Assembly (NCBI RefSeq): GCF_000516515.1
Contig: NZ_KI911784.1
Span: 1 to 64,000, forward strand
Source of the DNA: Chloroflexus sp. Y-396-1
GTDB taxonomy: Bacteria; Chloroflexota; Chloroflexia; Chloroflexales; Chloroflexaceae
Reading direction: 5' to 3'
Length of the DNA: 64,000 bases
The position numbers and the translations under genes were made by a program. Shown in pieces: positions 1-10,106 of the stretch; positions within the stretch are counted from its first letter, which is position 1; the number at the start of each line of letters is the position of its first letter. A model generated the notes under the pieces. The model was not told where the DNA came from. It saw nothing but the letters and a program-made list of their open reading frames with translations, and ran no database searches.

Positions 1-13
1 ACATGTCCACTCA

Positions 14-134
14 TTATCCACATGAAACCATCGCTGGCGACTGGCATGCTCTGATCGCGACCGAGAGCATCACAATGCGAACTATGGCTTTACAGATGAC
101 CGACCTCAGAAGAAGTTATCCACAATTATCCACA
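14..134. other. oriC: Putative replication origin region with three DnaA boxes
   Basis: Three exact copies of the DnaA box TTATCCACA lie at 14-22, 116-124 and 126-134, all on the plus strand. The last two are almost adjacent. They stand about 290 bases upstream of dnaA, where origins commonly lie. The unwinding element and further boxes may be to the left of the window, which is probably the arbitrary start of a circular chromosome. The boxes are seen directly; origin function is inferred. Confidence 0.7.
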
Positions 135-418
135 ACTCAATCTCAACATAATACGTCACTCTATTGACCAAGATCACAAGAAACCATCGATTATCATCGC
201 CTGTCATTATAAGAAACCGTTATAGATTTCTCGTATTATGTTGCTTGAAATAAGAGCGTAGTTCGAGTATGATGACATCACGTCAACAGAAGACTTGCTG
301 CCCGCTCTCACCATGAGCGCACTGCTGATGACAACAACGATGTTGTGACTCCCGCGTTTCGGCGCGGGTGATTCATTATGTGTGCAATGGAGAAGCGCGG
401 CTCGCAAGGAGGCGCAGG

Positions 419-1852
419 GTGAATCTGATACAAATCTGGAAAACAACTTTAACAGCCCTTCAGCCGCAAACATCTCGTCACGACTATGAGGCGTTGTTGC
501 GGCCGGCAACACTCTTGTCACTTGATAACGGCATCGCGTTAATCGGTGTCTCATCACCTAGACAAAAGGAAGGGTTGGAGAATCGCTTGCTTATGCCACT
601 GCGGAACGCACTTGCCCGCGTGGTAGGTTACCCGGTTCAGGTACAGGTGCTGATAGCCACCCCCTCACCGCGTCCTGAAGTGGCAGTTCCTATGGTCAAC
701 GGTTCGCGCACACATCCAGAACCAGAACCCATCATTGCCGAGACGCCATCCGCTACGTTTATGTCCGGTAACGGCAACGGTGAGCGTGCAGTTCAACTTG
801 ACCTGGCCAGCGCAATGCGATCTGGAATGCTGAACCCACGCTATACGTTTTCGAGCTTTATTGTGGGGTCAAGCAATCGTCTTGCACACGCTGCCTGTCT
901 GGCCGTTGCCGACAATCCTGGTCAGGCGTACAACCCGCTCTTCTTGTACGGCGGTGTCGGCTTGGGAAAGACCCACCTGTTACACGCTATTGGAAACCGT
1001 GTGCTTGACCGCGATCCAGAGATCAATGTGCTGTATGTCTCGTCAGAAAAGTTCACAAATGATTTGATTAACGCAATTCGGCGGCAGCAGACCGAAGAGT
1101 TTCGGATGCGCTATCGCAACATTGATGTGTTGCTCATTGACGATATTCAGTTTATTGCTGGGAAAGATGCAACACAAGAAGAGTTTTTTCATACCTTTAA
1201 TTCGCTTCACTCGGCCTCAAAGCATATTGTGATTAGTTCTGACCGCCCGCCGAAAGCGATTGTAACGCTCGAAGAGCGCCTACGTTCGCGGTTTGAGTGG
1301 GGGCTGATTGTCGATGTACAACCCCCTGATCTCGAAACACGCACTGCAATTCTGCGAGCTAAAGCCGAACAAATGAGTGTGCATATTCCTGATGAAGTGA
1401 TCGATTTTCTGGCTCATAAGATTCAGAGCAATATTCGTGAACTGGAAGGTAGCCTCAACCGGGTTGCTGCGTATGCAGAACTGAACCGTGTGCCAATTAC
1501 CATCGAGACGGCAACCACCGCACTCGCCGATCTGCTCGGTAATCAGCGTCGCCGCCGTATCAGTGCGGAAGCCATCTTGCAGATTGTAAGTGAACATTAC
1601 GGGATTGAAGTTGAACAACTGCGGGCACGGAATCGCTCGCGGCATGTCGTGGTTCCCCGCCAGGTCGCAATGTATCTGCTTCGTGAAGAGACCGAGAGTT
1701 CGCTGGTTGATATTGGTAATCTGCTTGGCGGGCGCGACCACACTACGGTAATGTACGGTTGCGAGAAGATTGCCGAGGAGATTAACAGTGATAGCCGCCT
1801 ACGTAGTGAAATTATGGCGATCCGAGAGCGCATTCAGATGATGCGCGGCTAG
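419..1852 (+). CDS. dnaA: Chromosomal replication initiator protein DnaA
   Basis: DnaA binds DnaA boxes, opens the origin with ATP and recruits the helicase. The protein shows the N-terminal interaction domain, a variable linker, the AAA+ domain with Walker A ([10 protein letters not shown]) and Walker B ([10 protein letters not shown]), and the C-terminal helix-turn-helix signature with GGRDHTTV that contacts the box. A longer frame opens at 368, but an AAGGAGG ribosome site at 406-412 with a six-base spacer points to GTG at 419, giving about 477 residues, normal for the family. It stands alone on its strand behind the putative origin. DnaA boxes 116-134 lie in its upstream region, so autoregulation is likely. 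The identification is secure; only the start is a judgement. Confidence 0.98.
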   Translation: MNLIQIWKTTLTALQPQTSRHDYEALLRPATLLSLDNGIALIGVSSPRQKEGLENRLLMPLRNALARVVGYPVQVQVLIATPSPRPEVAVPMVNGSRTHPEPEPIIAETPSATFMSGNGNGERAVQLDLASAMRSGMLNPRYTFSSFIVGSSNRLAHAACLAVADNPGQAYNPLFLYGGVGLGKTHLLHAIGNRVLDRDPEINVLYVSSEKFTNDLINAIRRQQTEEFRMRYRNIDVLLIDDIQFIAGKDATQEEFFHTFNSLHSASKHIVISSDRPPKAIVTLEERLRSRFEWGLIVDVQPPDLETRTAILRAKAEQMSVHIPDEVIDFLAHKIQSNIRELEGSLNRVAAYAELNRVPITIETATTALADLLGNQRRRRISAEAILQIVSEHYGIEVEQLRARNRSRHVVVPRQVAMYLLREETESSLVDIGNLLGGRDHTTVMYGCEKIAEEINSDSRLRSEIMAIRERIQMMRG

Positions 1853-1873
1853 CACACTCATAATCGTTCGGCC

Positions 1874-1897
1874 CAGGGGTACTGAACTGTACCCCTG
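1874..1897 (+). terminator. Hairpin after dnaA, possible terminator
   Basis: A perfect 9-bp stem (CAGGGGTAC / GTACCCCTG) with a 6-base loop lies 21 bases after the dnaA stop. No T-run follows, so intrinsic termination is uncertain. It resembles the other AGGGG..CCCCT hairpins of this window and may be a dispersed palindrome. Confidence 0.45.
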
Positions 1898-2365
1898 CAC
1901 GTTCAATCAGACTGGCAAGAGTTGGCTAACAATCCGTCCTTGCCCTGCTCACTTCTCATTTCTCGCTCGTCACTCCTATTAGAGCTTTTCAAAGTATTCA
2001 TCCTACCCAACAGAGATTCCATGAGGAACAAGGGGAGAGGAGTGAGCAGTGAGAGAGATAGTGTGACTCCCAACTCGTCCGTAGACTGCCAACAGCGCGC
2101 AGATTCCCGTTCCAACGGTGGTCTGCGGTCAACTCCCCACTTGCCGCTCTTGCACGTTAGCGTAGCAAGAGGCATTCGCAGCGGATTAGTAGAGGTTCAT
2201 CGCTGTCGCCCTGTTGTGGCATCTTCCGAATATCGAAGGTGATCCAAAACTGAGAACGCTGAAAAGCGCTGCTTTCCTAACCAATAGCCGGTGATATTTG
2301 TGACTCGGCGATGGTATAATAGGGCAACTATTTTGTTTCCCTCGAAATACTATTGCAAACTCGCA
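1898..2365. other. Intergenic region without supported gene
   Basis: About 470 bases between dnaA and prpE. Two overlapping opposite-strand frames of 90-106 codons exist here, but neither has a ribosome site or recognisable protein character. A promoter for prpE is likely near 2310-2340 (AT-rich, GGTATAATAGGG containing TATAAT), but I see no convincing -35 box. Confidence 0.5.
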
Positions 2366-2378
2366 GAGGAGGATCGCC

Positions 2379-4280
2379 GTGGGCTACGAAGCCGTCTATC
2401 GCCGATCAATTGAGGAGCCAGAAGCGTATTGGGCAGAGTTCGCTGCTGAACTACACTGGTTCAAACCATGGGAGAAGGTGCTTGATAATAGTAATCCGCC
2501 GTTCACACGCTGGTTTGTCGGCGGTGAAACAAACCTGTGCTACAACGCGGTTGACCGTCACGCCCTTGGAAAACGACGTGGTCAGGCAGCTCTCATCTGG
2601 GAGAGTGCGGAAACCGGTCAATCACGCACGCTGACCTTCTTCGAGCTATACCGCGAAGTCAATCGACTAGCCGGTCTGTTCCATAATTTGGGTGTGCGTA
2701 AGGGTGATCGGATCATCATCTATATGCCGATGGTCCCTGAAGCCATCTTTGCAATGCTGGCCTGTGTCCGAATTGGGGCCATTCATTCGGTTGTGTTTGG
2801 CGGTTTCTCGGTTACTTCGCTTGCATCACGGATCGACGATGCCGAACCGGTGCTGATCGTCACTGCGGATGCAGGCATGCGCAAAGGTCAACCAGTACCG
2901 CTGAAAGAAATTGTCGATAAGGCGCTTGCCGAGGCTAATACCGATAGTGTACGCGATGTTCTAGTACTAAACCGTGGTCTCGTGCCGGTTGAATTGAAAA
3001 AGGGACGTGACCTTGACTGGTATGAACAACTGGCGAAACGTGGTGAACGGTATGTCGAACCGGTACCGGTCGCCAGCACCGATCCCTCGTACATTCTTTA
3101 TACTTCAGGTACAACCGGCAAACCCAAAGGAGTAGTACGTGATACAGGCGGCTACATGGTAGCGCTCTACGCCAGTATGAGCACCATCTACAACTGCGGC
3201 GACGGCGATGTCTTCTGGAGCACCAGCGATATTGGTTGGGTCGTCGGCCATTCTTATATCGTCTATGCCCCCCTTCTTAAGGGTGTACCGACCGTGGTTT
3301 ACGAAGGGCGTCCCGATCATCCAGATCCCGGTGTCTGGTGGCGTGTGATCGAGAAGTATGGGGTCACGCATGTCTTTACTGCGCCGACTGCCTTGCGTGC
3401 GCTGCGCAAATTCCCCGAACACTGGATGCGTGACGCTGATATTAGTTCGCTAAAACTCCTTTTTGCTGCTGGTGAGCCACTCGATGCGCCCACTTATGAA
3501 TGGGCAACCAACACGCTTGGAGTGCCGGTCATCGATCACTACTGGCAGACCGAAAGTGGCTGGCCGATGGTCACTAATCCGGTTGGCGTCGAGTTGCTAC
3601 CGATTAAGCCCGGTTCCCCAACCAAACCGGCATTTGGTCATCGGCTTGAAGTGGTTGATGCTGATGGTAATCCGGTACCGCCAGGCGAGAAAGGTTTTCT
3701 GGTCGAGCACGGCCCACTACCGCCCGGTACATTACTCACGCTGTGGAATGACGATGAACGCTTCGTGAAGGGCTATTGGGGACACTTCAAAGACAAGCTC
3801 CTCTATATGACCGGTGATTATGCCATCAAAGATGAAGATGGTTATCTGTTCATGCTTGGGCGAGCCGATGAAGTGCTCAACGTAAGCGGTCATCGTCTGG
3901 GAACCCGCGAGATTGAAGAGGTGATCTCGGCCCATCCGGCGGTTGCCGAGGCTAGTGTGATCGGCGTGCGCGATGAGCTGAAGGGTGAAGATGTGCTGGT
4001 GGTGGCCGTGCTTAAGCAGCACATCACACCGCAGATGCAAGACGACATCGCCAATGAAATCCGGCAACTGGTTCGCGAACGGATCGGTCCCATCGCCACA
4101 CCAAAAGCGGTGCATTTCGTAAGTATGCTGCCCAAGACACGGTCGGGGAAGATTATGCGTCGTGTCATTCGCGCCGTCTATCAAGGTGATAACTTGGGCG
4201 ATTTGAGCACGATTGAAGACGACGCTACCGTTGATATGGTGCGTGAAGCGATTGAGTTACTGCGCGGCGATCTCTCGTAG
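2379..4280 (+). CDS. prpE: Propionate--CoA ligase (PrpE-type)
   Basis: Acyl-adenylate-forming enzyme that activates propionate (or acetate) to its CoA thioester with ATP. At 633 residues it follows E. coli PrpE along its length from memory: an N-terminal YRRSIEEPEAYWAE block, the P-loop YTSGTTGKPKGV, SDIGWVVGHSYIVYAPLL, the adenylate motif YWQTESG, and the C-terminal PKTRSGKIMRR with the acetylatable lysine. These features place it nearer PrpE than Acs. The start is GTG 2379 with GAGGAGG just upstream. The next gene is a paralogous Acs. Because Chloroflexus fixes carbon through propionyl-CoA, a stand-alone propionate activator would feed that pool. Substrate preference is inferred from family resemblance. 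Confidence 0.88.
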   Translation: MGYEAVYRRSIEEPEAYWAEFAAELHWFKPWEKVLDNSNPPFTRWFVGGETNLCYNAVDRHALGKRRGQAALIWESAETGQSRTLTFFELYREVNRLAGLFHNLGVRKGDRIIIYMPMVPEAIFAMLACVRIGAIHSVVFGGFSVTSLASRIDDAEPVLIVTADAGMRKGQPVPLKEIVDKALAEANTDSVRDVLVLNRGLVPVELKKGRDLDWYEQLAKRGERYVEPVPVASTDPSYILYTSGTTGKPKGVVRDTGGYMVALYASMSTIYNCGDGDVFWSTSDIGWVVGHSYIVYAPLLKGVPTVVYEGRPDHPDPGVWWRVIEKYGVTHVFTAPTALRALRKFPEHWMRDADISSLKLLFAAGEPLDAPTYEWATNTLGVPVIDHYWQTESGWPMVTNPVGVELLPIKPGSPTKPAFGHRLEVVDADGNPVPPGEKGFLVEHGPLPPGTLLTLWNDDERFVKGYWGHFKDKLLYMTGDYAIKDEDGYLFMLGRADEVLNVSGHRLGTREIEEVISAHPAVAEASVIGVRDELKGEDVLVVAVLKQHITPQMQDDIANEIRQLVRERIGPIATPKAVHFVSMLPKTRSGKIMRRVIRAVYQGDNLGDLSTIEDDATVDMVREAIELLRGDLS

Positions 4281-4363
4281 AACCTGATCAAAAAGCCAGC
4301 TTTCTCATTGGGCACGTACCGTGCTCGCACAACCATTGCGTGAGGGGCCACCCTCACCCCCGG

Positions 4364-4390
4364 CCCCTCTCCCGCACTGCGGGAGAGGGG
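4364..4390. repeat. 13-bp palindrome of the CCCCTCTCCCGC type
   Basis: The arms CCCCTCTCCCGCA and TGCGGGAGAGGGG are perfectly complementary with a single-base loop. The sequence context (CCCTCACCCCCGG before it) is that of a dispersed palindromic element common in GC-rich bacteria. It could act as a transcription block after prpE, which ends at 4280. Confidence 0.7.
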
Positions 4391-4451
4391 TGATCTGGTT
4401 CGTAAACGCGGTATCGTTGACAGGCGCAGGATCGCCCTTGCTCTGCTCATC

Positions 4452-4542
4452 CCCCCCTTCCTCTCCCGCAGCGTGGGAGCAGAAGAGGGAAGGTGAGGAG
4501 CACAATCTCCCCCCTTCCTCTCCCGCAGCGTGGGAGCAGAAG
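4452..4542. repeat. Direct repeat of 34 bases, two copies
   Basis: Two identical 34-base units at 4452-4485 and 4509-4542, each holding CTCCCGCAGCGTGGGAG, which can itself fold. They sit in the non-coding stretch between prpE and acs (4281-4743) together with the palindrome at 4364-4390. No gene is supported in this stretch. Confidence 0.75.
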
Positions 4543-4743
4543 GGGGTTGGGGGGAAGGTGAGGGCATGAATTGATGATTTGGCAAAACTTTACCGTATCT
4601 TTAATCTCCGATCACAATCATTCGCTATCGTGAAAATATCCACAGGAGACTGGTTGACACGAGTACGCGGCACTGCCTATAATCGGCATATCCACAATGA
4701 TATGTAGACTGCCGTGCAAACACGTAACAAGGAGGTTCGACTC

Positions 4744-6678
4744 ATGACCGAGACTCGCGAAGTGGCGCTGCCTGACACAAGTGAAATGTATTACCCTGAC
4801 CCGACGCTGGTTGAGCAATCAAATGTAATGGCTTATGCCCGCAAAAAAGGCTTCAACTCCTACGACGAACTCTACCAATGGACGATCACCCACCGCGAAG
4901 AGTTTTGGGCCGATATGGCCAGCGAACTAGAATGGTACCAACCCTGGGAGAAGGTGATCGACGACAGCAACAAACCCTTCTACAAGTGGTTTGTCGGTGG
5001 CAAAACGAACATTGTCGCCAACGCCATTGATCGCCATCTCAAAACCTGGCGCAAGAACAAGCTGGCCCTGATTTGGGAGGGCGAAGATGGTAGCCAGCGC
5101 ACCTATTCCTACTACCAGCTCAATTATGAAGTGTCGCGGATTGCTAACGTCTTGAAGAGCATGGGAGTTAAGAAGGGCGACATTGTTACCATCTACATGC
5201 CCCGCATCCCAGAGTTAATGTTTAGCATGCTGGCCTGCGCCAAGATTGGCGCCGCTCACAGTGTTGTCTACGGTGGGTTTTCGGAAGCAGCGCTGGCCGA
5301 CCGCCTAGCTGACGCTAAAAGCAAGGTCCTGATTACCGCCGATGGTGGCTACATGCGCGGCAAGATCGTTGAGCTGAAGAAGATCGTCAACGAGGCGTTG
5401 TCGCGTACCCCCACCGTACAAACCTGCCTTGTCTTCCGGCACACAAACCACGGCGTACCCATGGAGCAGGGGCGTGACTTCTGGATGCATGACCTGCTCG
5501 GCTTGCCAATCGCGAACGGTCATTGCCCAACCGAGGAGATGGACGCCGAGGATATGCTCTTCATCCTCTATACGTCAGGAACAACGGGCAAGCCCAAGGG
5601 GGTCGTCCATACGCACGGCGGTTACATGGTCGGGACGTACACGACCCTGAAGTTTGTCTTTGACATCAAAGACGAAGATCGGTACTGGTGTGCTGCTGAT
5701 CCGGGATGGATTACCGGTCACTCGTTCATCGTGTACGCGCCATTGATTAACGGTGCAACCTCATTTATGTACGAGGGCGCACCGAATTACCCCTATCCCG
5801 ACCGCTGGTGGAGCATGGTTGATAAACACGGTATTACTATTCTTTACACCGCACCCACTGCAATTCGCGGTCTGATGCGGTTTGGTGATCTCTGGCCGTC
5901 TCGCCATAACTTAAGTACGCTCCGCCTGCTCGGTTCGGTCGGCGAACCGATCAACCCCGAAGCGTGGAAGTGGTTCTACGAAAAGATCGGTCACAACCGC
6001 TGTCCAATCATGGATACCTGGTGGCAAACCGAAACTGGGCATTTCATGATTACGCCAACACCGGCAGTACCGCTGAAACCAGGCTCAGCGACGCGGCCGT
6101 TCCTCGGCATTGAAGTGGATGTTGTACACGAAGATGGCACGCCATGCGCGCCAGATGAGGATGGTCTGCTCGTTATCAAGAGTCCATGGCCCGGTATGAT
6201 GCGCACTATCCTCAATGATCCGCAGCGCTACGTCGAAGGGTACTGGCAAAAGGTGCCGCCGTATTACGCCGCAGGCGATAGTGCACGCAAAGATAAAGAT
6301 GGCTACGTCTGGGTCATCGGTCGGCTTGACGACGTTATTAAGGTATCGGGCTACCGGCTTGGTACTGCCGAAGTCGAGAGTGCGTTGGTCAGCCATCCAG
6401 CAGTAGCCGAGGCAGCGGCCATTGGTCTGCCTCACGAGGTAAAGGGCAATGCGATTCACGCATTCGTCATCCTGCGTGCCGGTTACGAGCCAAGCCACGA
6501 GCTGGAAGAAAAGCTGCGTGCACACGTTGGACACGAATTAGGCCCCATCGCCCGGCCTGACTCGATCACGTTTGTAACTTCGCTACCGAAGACTCGGTCG
6601 GGTAAGATTATGCGCCGTGTCTTGCGAGCACGTGCGTTGGGTCTGCCTGAAGGTGATATTTCAACGCTTGAAGAGTAG
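4744..6678 (+). CDS. acs: Acetyl-CoA synthetase
   Basis: Converts acetate, ATP and CoA to acetyl-CoA. The 644-residue length fits the Acs family. Visible motifs are the P-loop YTSGTTGKPKGV, DPGWITGHSF, the adenylate motif DTWWQTETG, the hinge region RLDDVIKVSGYRLGT, and the C-terminal PKTRSGKIMRR holding the regulatory acetylation lysine. The start is ATG 4744, set by AAGGAGG at 4729-4735; the frame also opens ten codons earlier without a ribosome site. It follows the paralogous prpE but is separated by a repeat-rich 460-base gap and a likely promoter (TATAAT at 4678-4683), so it may be transcribed on its own. A strong terminator follows. Confidence 0.95.
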   Translation: MTETREVALPDTSEMYYPDPTLVEQSNVMAYARKKGFNSYDELYQWTITHREEFWADMASELEWYQPWEKVIDDSNKPFYKWFVGGKTNIVANAIDRHLKTWRKNKLALIWEGEDGSQRTYSYYQLNYEVSRIANVLKSMGVKKGDIVTIYMPRIPELMFSMLACAKIGAAHSVVYGGFSEAALADRLADAKSKVLITADGGYMRGKIVELKKIVNEALSRTPTVQTCLVFRHTNHGVPMEQGRDFWMHDLLGLPIANGHCPTEEMDAEDMLFILYTSGTTGKPKGVVHTHGGYMVGTYTTLKFVFDIKDEDRYWCAADPGWITGHSFIVYAPLINGATSFMYEGAPNYPYPDRWWSMVDKHGITILYTAPTAIRGLMRFGDLWPSRHNLSTLRLLGSVGEPINPEAWKWFYEKIGHNRCPIMDTWWQTETGHFMITPTPAVPLKPGSATRPFLGIEVDVVHEDGTPCAPDEDGLLVIKSPWPGMMRTILNDPQRYVEGYWQKVPPYYAAGDSARKDKDGYVWVIGRLDDVIKVSGYRLGTAEVESALVSHPAVAEAAAIGLPHEVKGNAIHAFVILRAGYEPSHELEEKLRAHVGHELGPIARPDSITFVTSLPKTRSGKIMRRVLRARALGLPEGDISTLEE

Positions 6679-6701
6679 TCGTTCAACAATGTGCATGAAG
6701 A

Positions 6702-6734
6702 AGGGGCGTACCGCGGTGCGCCCCTATCATTTTT
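6702..6734 (+). terminator. Rho-independent terminator after acs
   Basis: An 11-bp stem from 6702 to 6725 (AGGGGCGTACC pairing with GGTGCGCCCCT, with one G-T pair) is followed by ATCATTTTT. It lies 24 bases after the acs stop. Confidence 0.82.
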
Positions 6735-6985
6735 AGAGCGCGGTCAGCAGTACGGCTGCCTACCTCCTCACTTCCCCCGCCAGGTGAGGATGTGGCTGGC
6801 CCCTCACCTTGTCCCCCTTCAACCCACCTACGGAGAGAAAGGGAAAACAATTCATTCTGGCAGCTTCTCATTGCTGCCGGGTCGGCTGAGAATGTTGACC
6901 GGTCTTCGCGGGCGACAGCATACCCAGTTCAGAACGAAGGGGAAGTTAGCGCAGAAACAACCACAAGATACAGCCTCGCTAATCC

Positions 6986-8431
6986 TCACTTCCTGACCCA
7001 GATTGTACCGGTCAAACGTGCCCGATAGGTGATTTGGTCATTGCTCTTGCTTATCTGCTCGGGTTTTCCGATGTAACTGATGGGAATGTTTGAGTTGATC
7101 TGAGTTTGCGCACCGTAATCTTGTTGAACCTGGCTGCGGAAAGCCTCCCGGAAAGCGGCAAGAATTTCTTCGTCAGTAGTATTAGACGGAACGGTTATCT
7201 CTAGCTCATACGTAACTTGAAGGGGTTCACCGACGCCCGAATTGGCATTGTCACCTGATACCAGATCGATGATTGGTGTCAGCAAACCTGGTCGGGTCAC
7301 CGTCGCAAATGTAGCCAACATGATCAACCCAATCAACCCTAGCATGACAAACCAACCGATACACCGTGCTGCTAATCGACGCGGTGGCGCCTTCGGTGAT
7401 TGAATTGCCGTGCCGGTTGCCAGCGCTGGCGGTGACTGAGGTATCGCAGGCGAGGCTGTTGTCACCGGTGCAGCTTGCGATGAAGAAACAGCCGGACGAG
7501 CGGCCGGTGTGGCTGGTGCAGGCTTTGGTATAACGCGCACCTGTACCGGTTGTGGTTTCACGGTGGGAATCAGCGCTGCTCGAAACTCATCCATCGTAGC
7601 AAAGCGATCGGCCGGTACCTTTTGCAGTGCCCGTTCTAACGCAGCACTCGTTCGTTCCGAAATGGTTGGGACCAGTTTCCGCGCTGGTGGAAACGAAAAC
7701 GGCAATTCTTGCGTTGGATCACGCCCTGTCAGCAGGTGATGCAACGTGGCCGCTAATGCATAAACATCAGATTGTGGAGTTGCCAACCCCTGATACTGTT
7801 CGGGCGGTGCATATCCTGGTGTCCCTATTTGTGTACCGCGCTCGGTAGGCTTAAAGAGCTTTGCGATGCCGAAGTCGATCAACTTCACATCACCACTCGG
7901 CTCGATCATCACATTGGAAGGCTTCACATCACGGTAAATAAAGCCTTTCCCATGCAGATAACTGAGCACATCGCAAATCTCGTCAGCCCAGCGTAACACC
8001 CGCTGTTCGTCAATGCGCCCCTCTCGTTCGAGGATTTGTTCAAGGTCTTCACCACGAATGAAATCCATGGTCAGGTAATGGCGGCCTTCGTCGGTAAAAT
8101 GACTGTAGACACGTGGAATGCGTGGATGGCGCAATTGTTGTAACAGCTCGGCTTCGGCGTTAAAACGTGCAACCGCCTCGGCCCGCTCTTTCGGATCGGC
8201 GAAACGGTCAAGCATTTCTTTGATCGCATATATCCGACCGTGCTGATCGATCCCTTCGTACACCGCACCCTGACCACCGCGCTTGATGATCCGCGTAATG
8301 ACGTAACGCCGATCATCGCTCGGCTGATCATTATTCAGCACGACGTCATGACCGCAATGCTGACAAAACTTCGCTCGCCGTAAATTCGGCTTATGACAAA
8401 TCGGGCAGAGGATCTCGGTTACCTCAGCCAT
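6986..8431 (-). CDS. Membrane-anchored Ser/Thr protein kinase with zinc ribbon
   Basis: Hanks-type kinase of 481 residues. An N-terminal double-Cys zinc ribbon (CPIC and CQHC, residues 9-26) precedes the kinase domain with the glycine loop RGGQGAVYEG, the ATP lysine in AIKEM (about 71), the catalytic loop FIYRDVKPSN and the metal-binding DFG. A Pro/Ala-rich linker, one transmembrane helix (FVMLGLIGLIMLATFATV) and an extracytoplasmic C-terminal domain of about 90 residues follow. The ATG at 8431 is preferred over a longer frame from 8467 because AGGAA precedes it. No partner phosphatase or FHA protein is nearby. The catalytic HRD histidine is replaced by tyrosine (YRD), which is tolerated in many kinases. 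The signal is unknown. Confidence 0.92.
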   Translation of the reverse strand: MAEVTEILCPICHKPNLRRAKFCQHCGHDVVLNNDQPSDDRRYVITRIIKRGGQGAVYEGIDQHGRIYAIKEMLDRFADPKERAEAVARFNAEAELLQQLRHPRIPRVYSHFTDEGRHYLTMDFIRGEDLEQILEREGRIDEQRVLRWADEICDVLSYLHGKGFIYRDVKPSNVMIEPSGDVKLIDFGIAKLFKPTERGTQIGTPGYAPPEQYQGLATPQSDVYALAATLHHLLTGRDPTQELPFSFPPARKLVPTISERTSAALERALQKVPADRFATMDEFRAALIPTVKPQPVQVRVIPKPAPATPAARPAVSSSQAAPVTTASPAIPQSPPALATGTAIQSPKAPPRRLAARCIGWFVMLGLIGLIMLATFATVTRPGLLTPIIDLVSGDNANSGVGEPLQVTYELEITVPSNTTDEEILAAFREAFRSQVQQDYGAQTQINSNIPISYIGKPEQISKSNDQITYRARLTGTIWVRK

Positions 8432-8694
8432 AGTGTTTCCTGTTGCAGAGATTGGCGAGCGTTGCACGTTTCCCTCTACCTTACCCGCACGTTACAACAG
8501 CATTTCTGTATCTGATCGCTTCGCTATAATGAAAACCACTGTTCGGCTAGAAAAGGGAACGAACATTCTTGATGGCAAGCGTGTCGGCGACAGATAACTA
8601 TGCGTTCGTCGGTCACAAATACTGCACCTTTTCTAACCCTGGCTATAGCGATGAGCTATCGAATAATACGTAATCGGCGGCAGGAAAGTTGCAA

Positions 8695-10104
8695 CTACAG
8701 AAAGTTCTTTGCCCGATACCCCAACCAACTGAGAGCACTCGGATCATCTCGCCAATCAGGACGCACTTTCACCCATAGATCAAGATAAACCGGACGACCA
8801 AGCATACGCTCAATCGAAGCGCGGGCTGCACTCCCGATCTTCTTCAGCATACTCCCACCGGCGCCGATCAAGATACCTTTTTGGCTCTCTTTTTCGACAT
8901 TAATCGTCATACGGATGTACGTAACATTCTCTTTTTCCTGCCACTCTTCCACTTCAATGGCAATCGCGTGGGGCACCTCTTGTTGCAGGTAGAAGAGTGC
9001 CTTTTCACGCACAAATTCGGCTGCCAGTTGTTGCTCACTCTGATCGGTAATCTGATCGAGCGGATAAAGTGGTGGTCCCTCCGGTAATCGCGCACTAATT
9101 TCGGAGAGTAACGCAGCCAGACCCAGTTGGCGCTGAGCGGAGATTGCAATCTCCATCTCCCACGGTCCCAATTCGCGATAGGCAGACAGGTAATTTTCGC
9201 CGGGACGCTTTGGTTTCTTGTCTACCTTGTTGAGCACCAACAGCTTGTGACCACGAGCACGCTGGACCTGTTGCGCAATCATGCGATCCAGGCGGGTAGG
9301 TGGCTGACTAATATCAACCATAAAGCAGATCACATCGGCGTTGGGTAGCGTGCGTTCGGCGAGTTCGACCATCAATTGCCCCAACCGATGGTTGGGCTGG
9401 TGAATACCAGGTGTATCGATAAAAATAATTTGCTCGCCAGGTCGCGAGAGGATTCCACGCACCGGAACCCGTGTTGTCTGCGGACGAGGCGATACAATCG
9501 CCACCTTTTCACCCAGCAACGCATTGAGTAAAGTGCTCTTGCCGACATTTGGCTTCCCTACCAGAGCGACAAACCCCACACGCCACCGATCCAACGGGAT
9601 GCCCTCACCTGTGGTTGCATCAGATTCGGTCGATAGTTCAGCAGAGATCGCACTCGGTGGTGGCGTCAACACCACTGGTCCTTCGCCGGCAACCGGCTCA
9701 TCATCAAACGACACCATGAGTGGCATTAGACGCTGTAGCCGTTCGGGAGTACGCCACTCTGGAGGTAGTGCTAGCTCGATCCCCAGCACCAGATCATCAT
9801 CATCGAGATCGAGAATCGCCGTTTCGCTGAGTGGAATCACTTCGGTCGGGTCTTCATCGGCCAGGCGGATGTAAAGATGACCGTATTCGCCGTCAAGCCA
9901 GTTGTACGGCGCATCGAGGATTAACTCCAGTTGGCTGAGGATCACTTCATCATCGAGATCAACCCGACAACCAAAGATGGCTCCCTGCACATCGAGGAGC
10001 AGGCTTACCGGATATTCCATTGTTGCCGTCGCCTGACCTTCTTCGAGGTCGGTAAAATAGAGATAGAGCGTACCGGCATTCGTATCAAGCGAGCAATATT
10101 TCAT
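8695..10104 (-). CDS. era: GTPase Era with N-terminal DUF2283-like extension
   Basis: Era binds the 16S rRNA 3' end and assists small-subunit assembly. The core starts near residue 172: G1 GKPNVGKS (183-190), DTPG, NKVDK and a C-terminal KH domain with GILIGAGGSMLKKIG. Before the core lie about 170 residues that are not part of ordinary Era: two stretches (about 5-55 and 70-115) with the pattern LYLYF...LLDVQGAIFGCRV and LYIRL...ILDLDDDDLVLGIEL, each resembling DUF2283, then a Pro/Ser-rich linker. The long start is supported by AAGGA before ATG 10104 and by the permease stop just two bases upstream, so the extension is translated. The 469-residue length compares with about 300 for the family. 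Confidence 0.93.
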   Translation of the reverse strand: MKYCSLDTNAGTLYLYFTDLEEGQATATMEYPVSLLLDVQGAIFGCRVDLDDEVILSQLELILDAPYNWLDGEYGHLYIRLADEDPTEVIPLSETAILDLDDDDLVLGIELALPPEWRTPERLQRLMPLMVSFDDEPVAGEGPVVLTPPPSAISAELSTESDATTGEGIPLDRWRVGFVALVGKPNVGKSTLLNALLGEKVAIVSPRPQTTRVPVRGILSRPGEQIIFIDTPGIHQPNHRLGQLMVELAERTLPNADVICFMVDISQPPTRLDRMIAQQVQRARGHKLLVLNKVDKKPKRPGENYLSAYRELGPWEMEIAISAQRQLGLAALLSEISARLPEGPPLYPLDQITDQSEQQLAAEFVREKALFYLQQEVPHAIAIEVEEWQEKENVTYIRMTINVEKESQKGILIGAGGSMLKKIGSAARASIERMLGRPVYLDLWVKVRPDWRDDPSALSWLGYRAKNFL

Positions 10105-10106
10105 AA

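Noticed and set aside
1903-2242. Two overlapping opposite-strand frames of 90 and 106 codons
   Set aside because: No ribosome site, no protein-like pattern, and each is the complement of the other; treated as non-coding.
4181-4585. Minus-strand frame of 134 codons after prpE
   Set aside because: It runs across the palindrome and direct repeats; its composition comes from the repeats.
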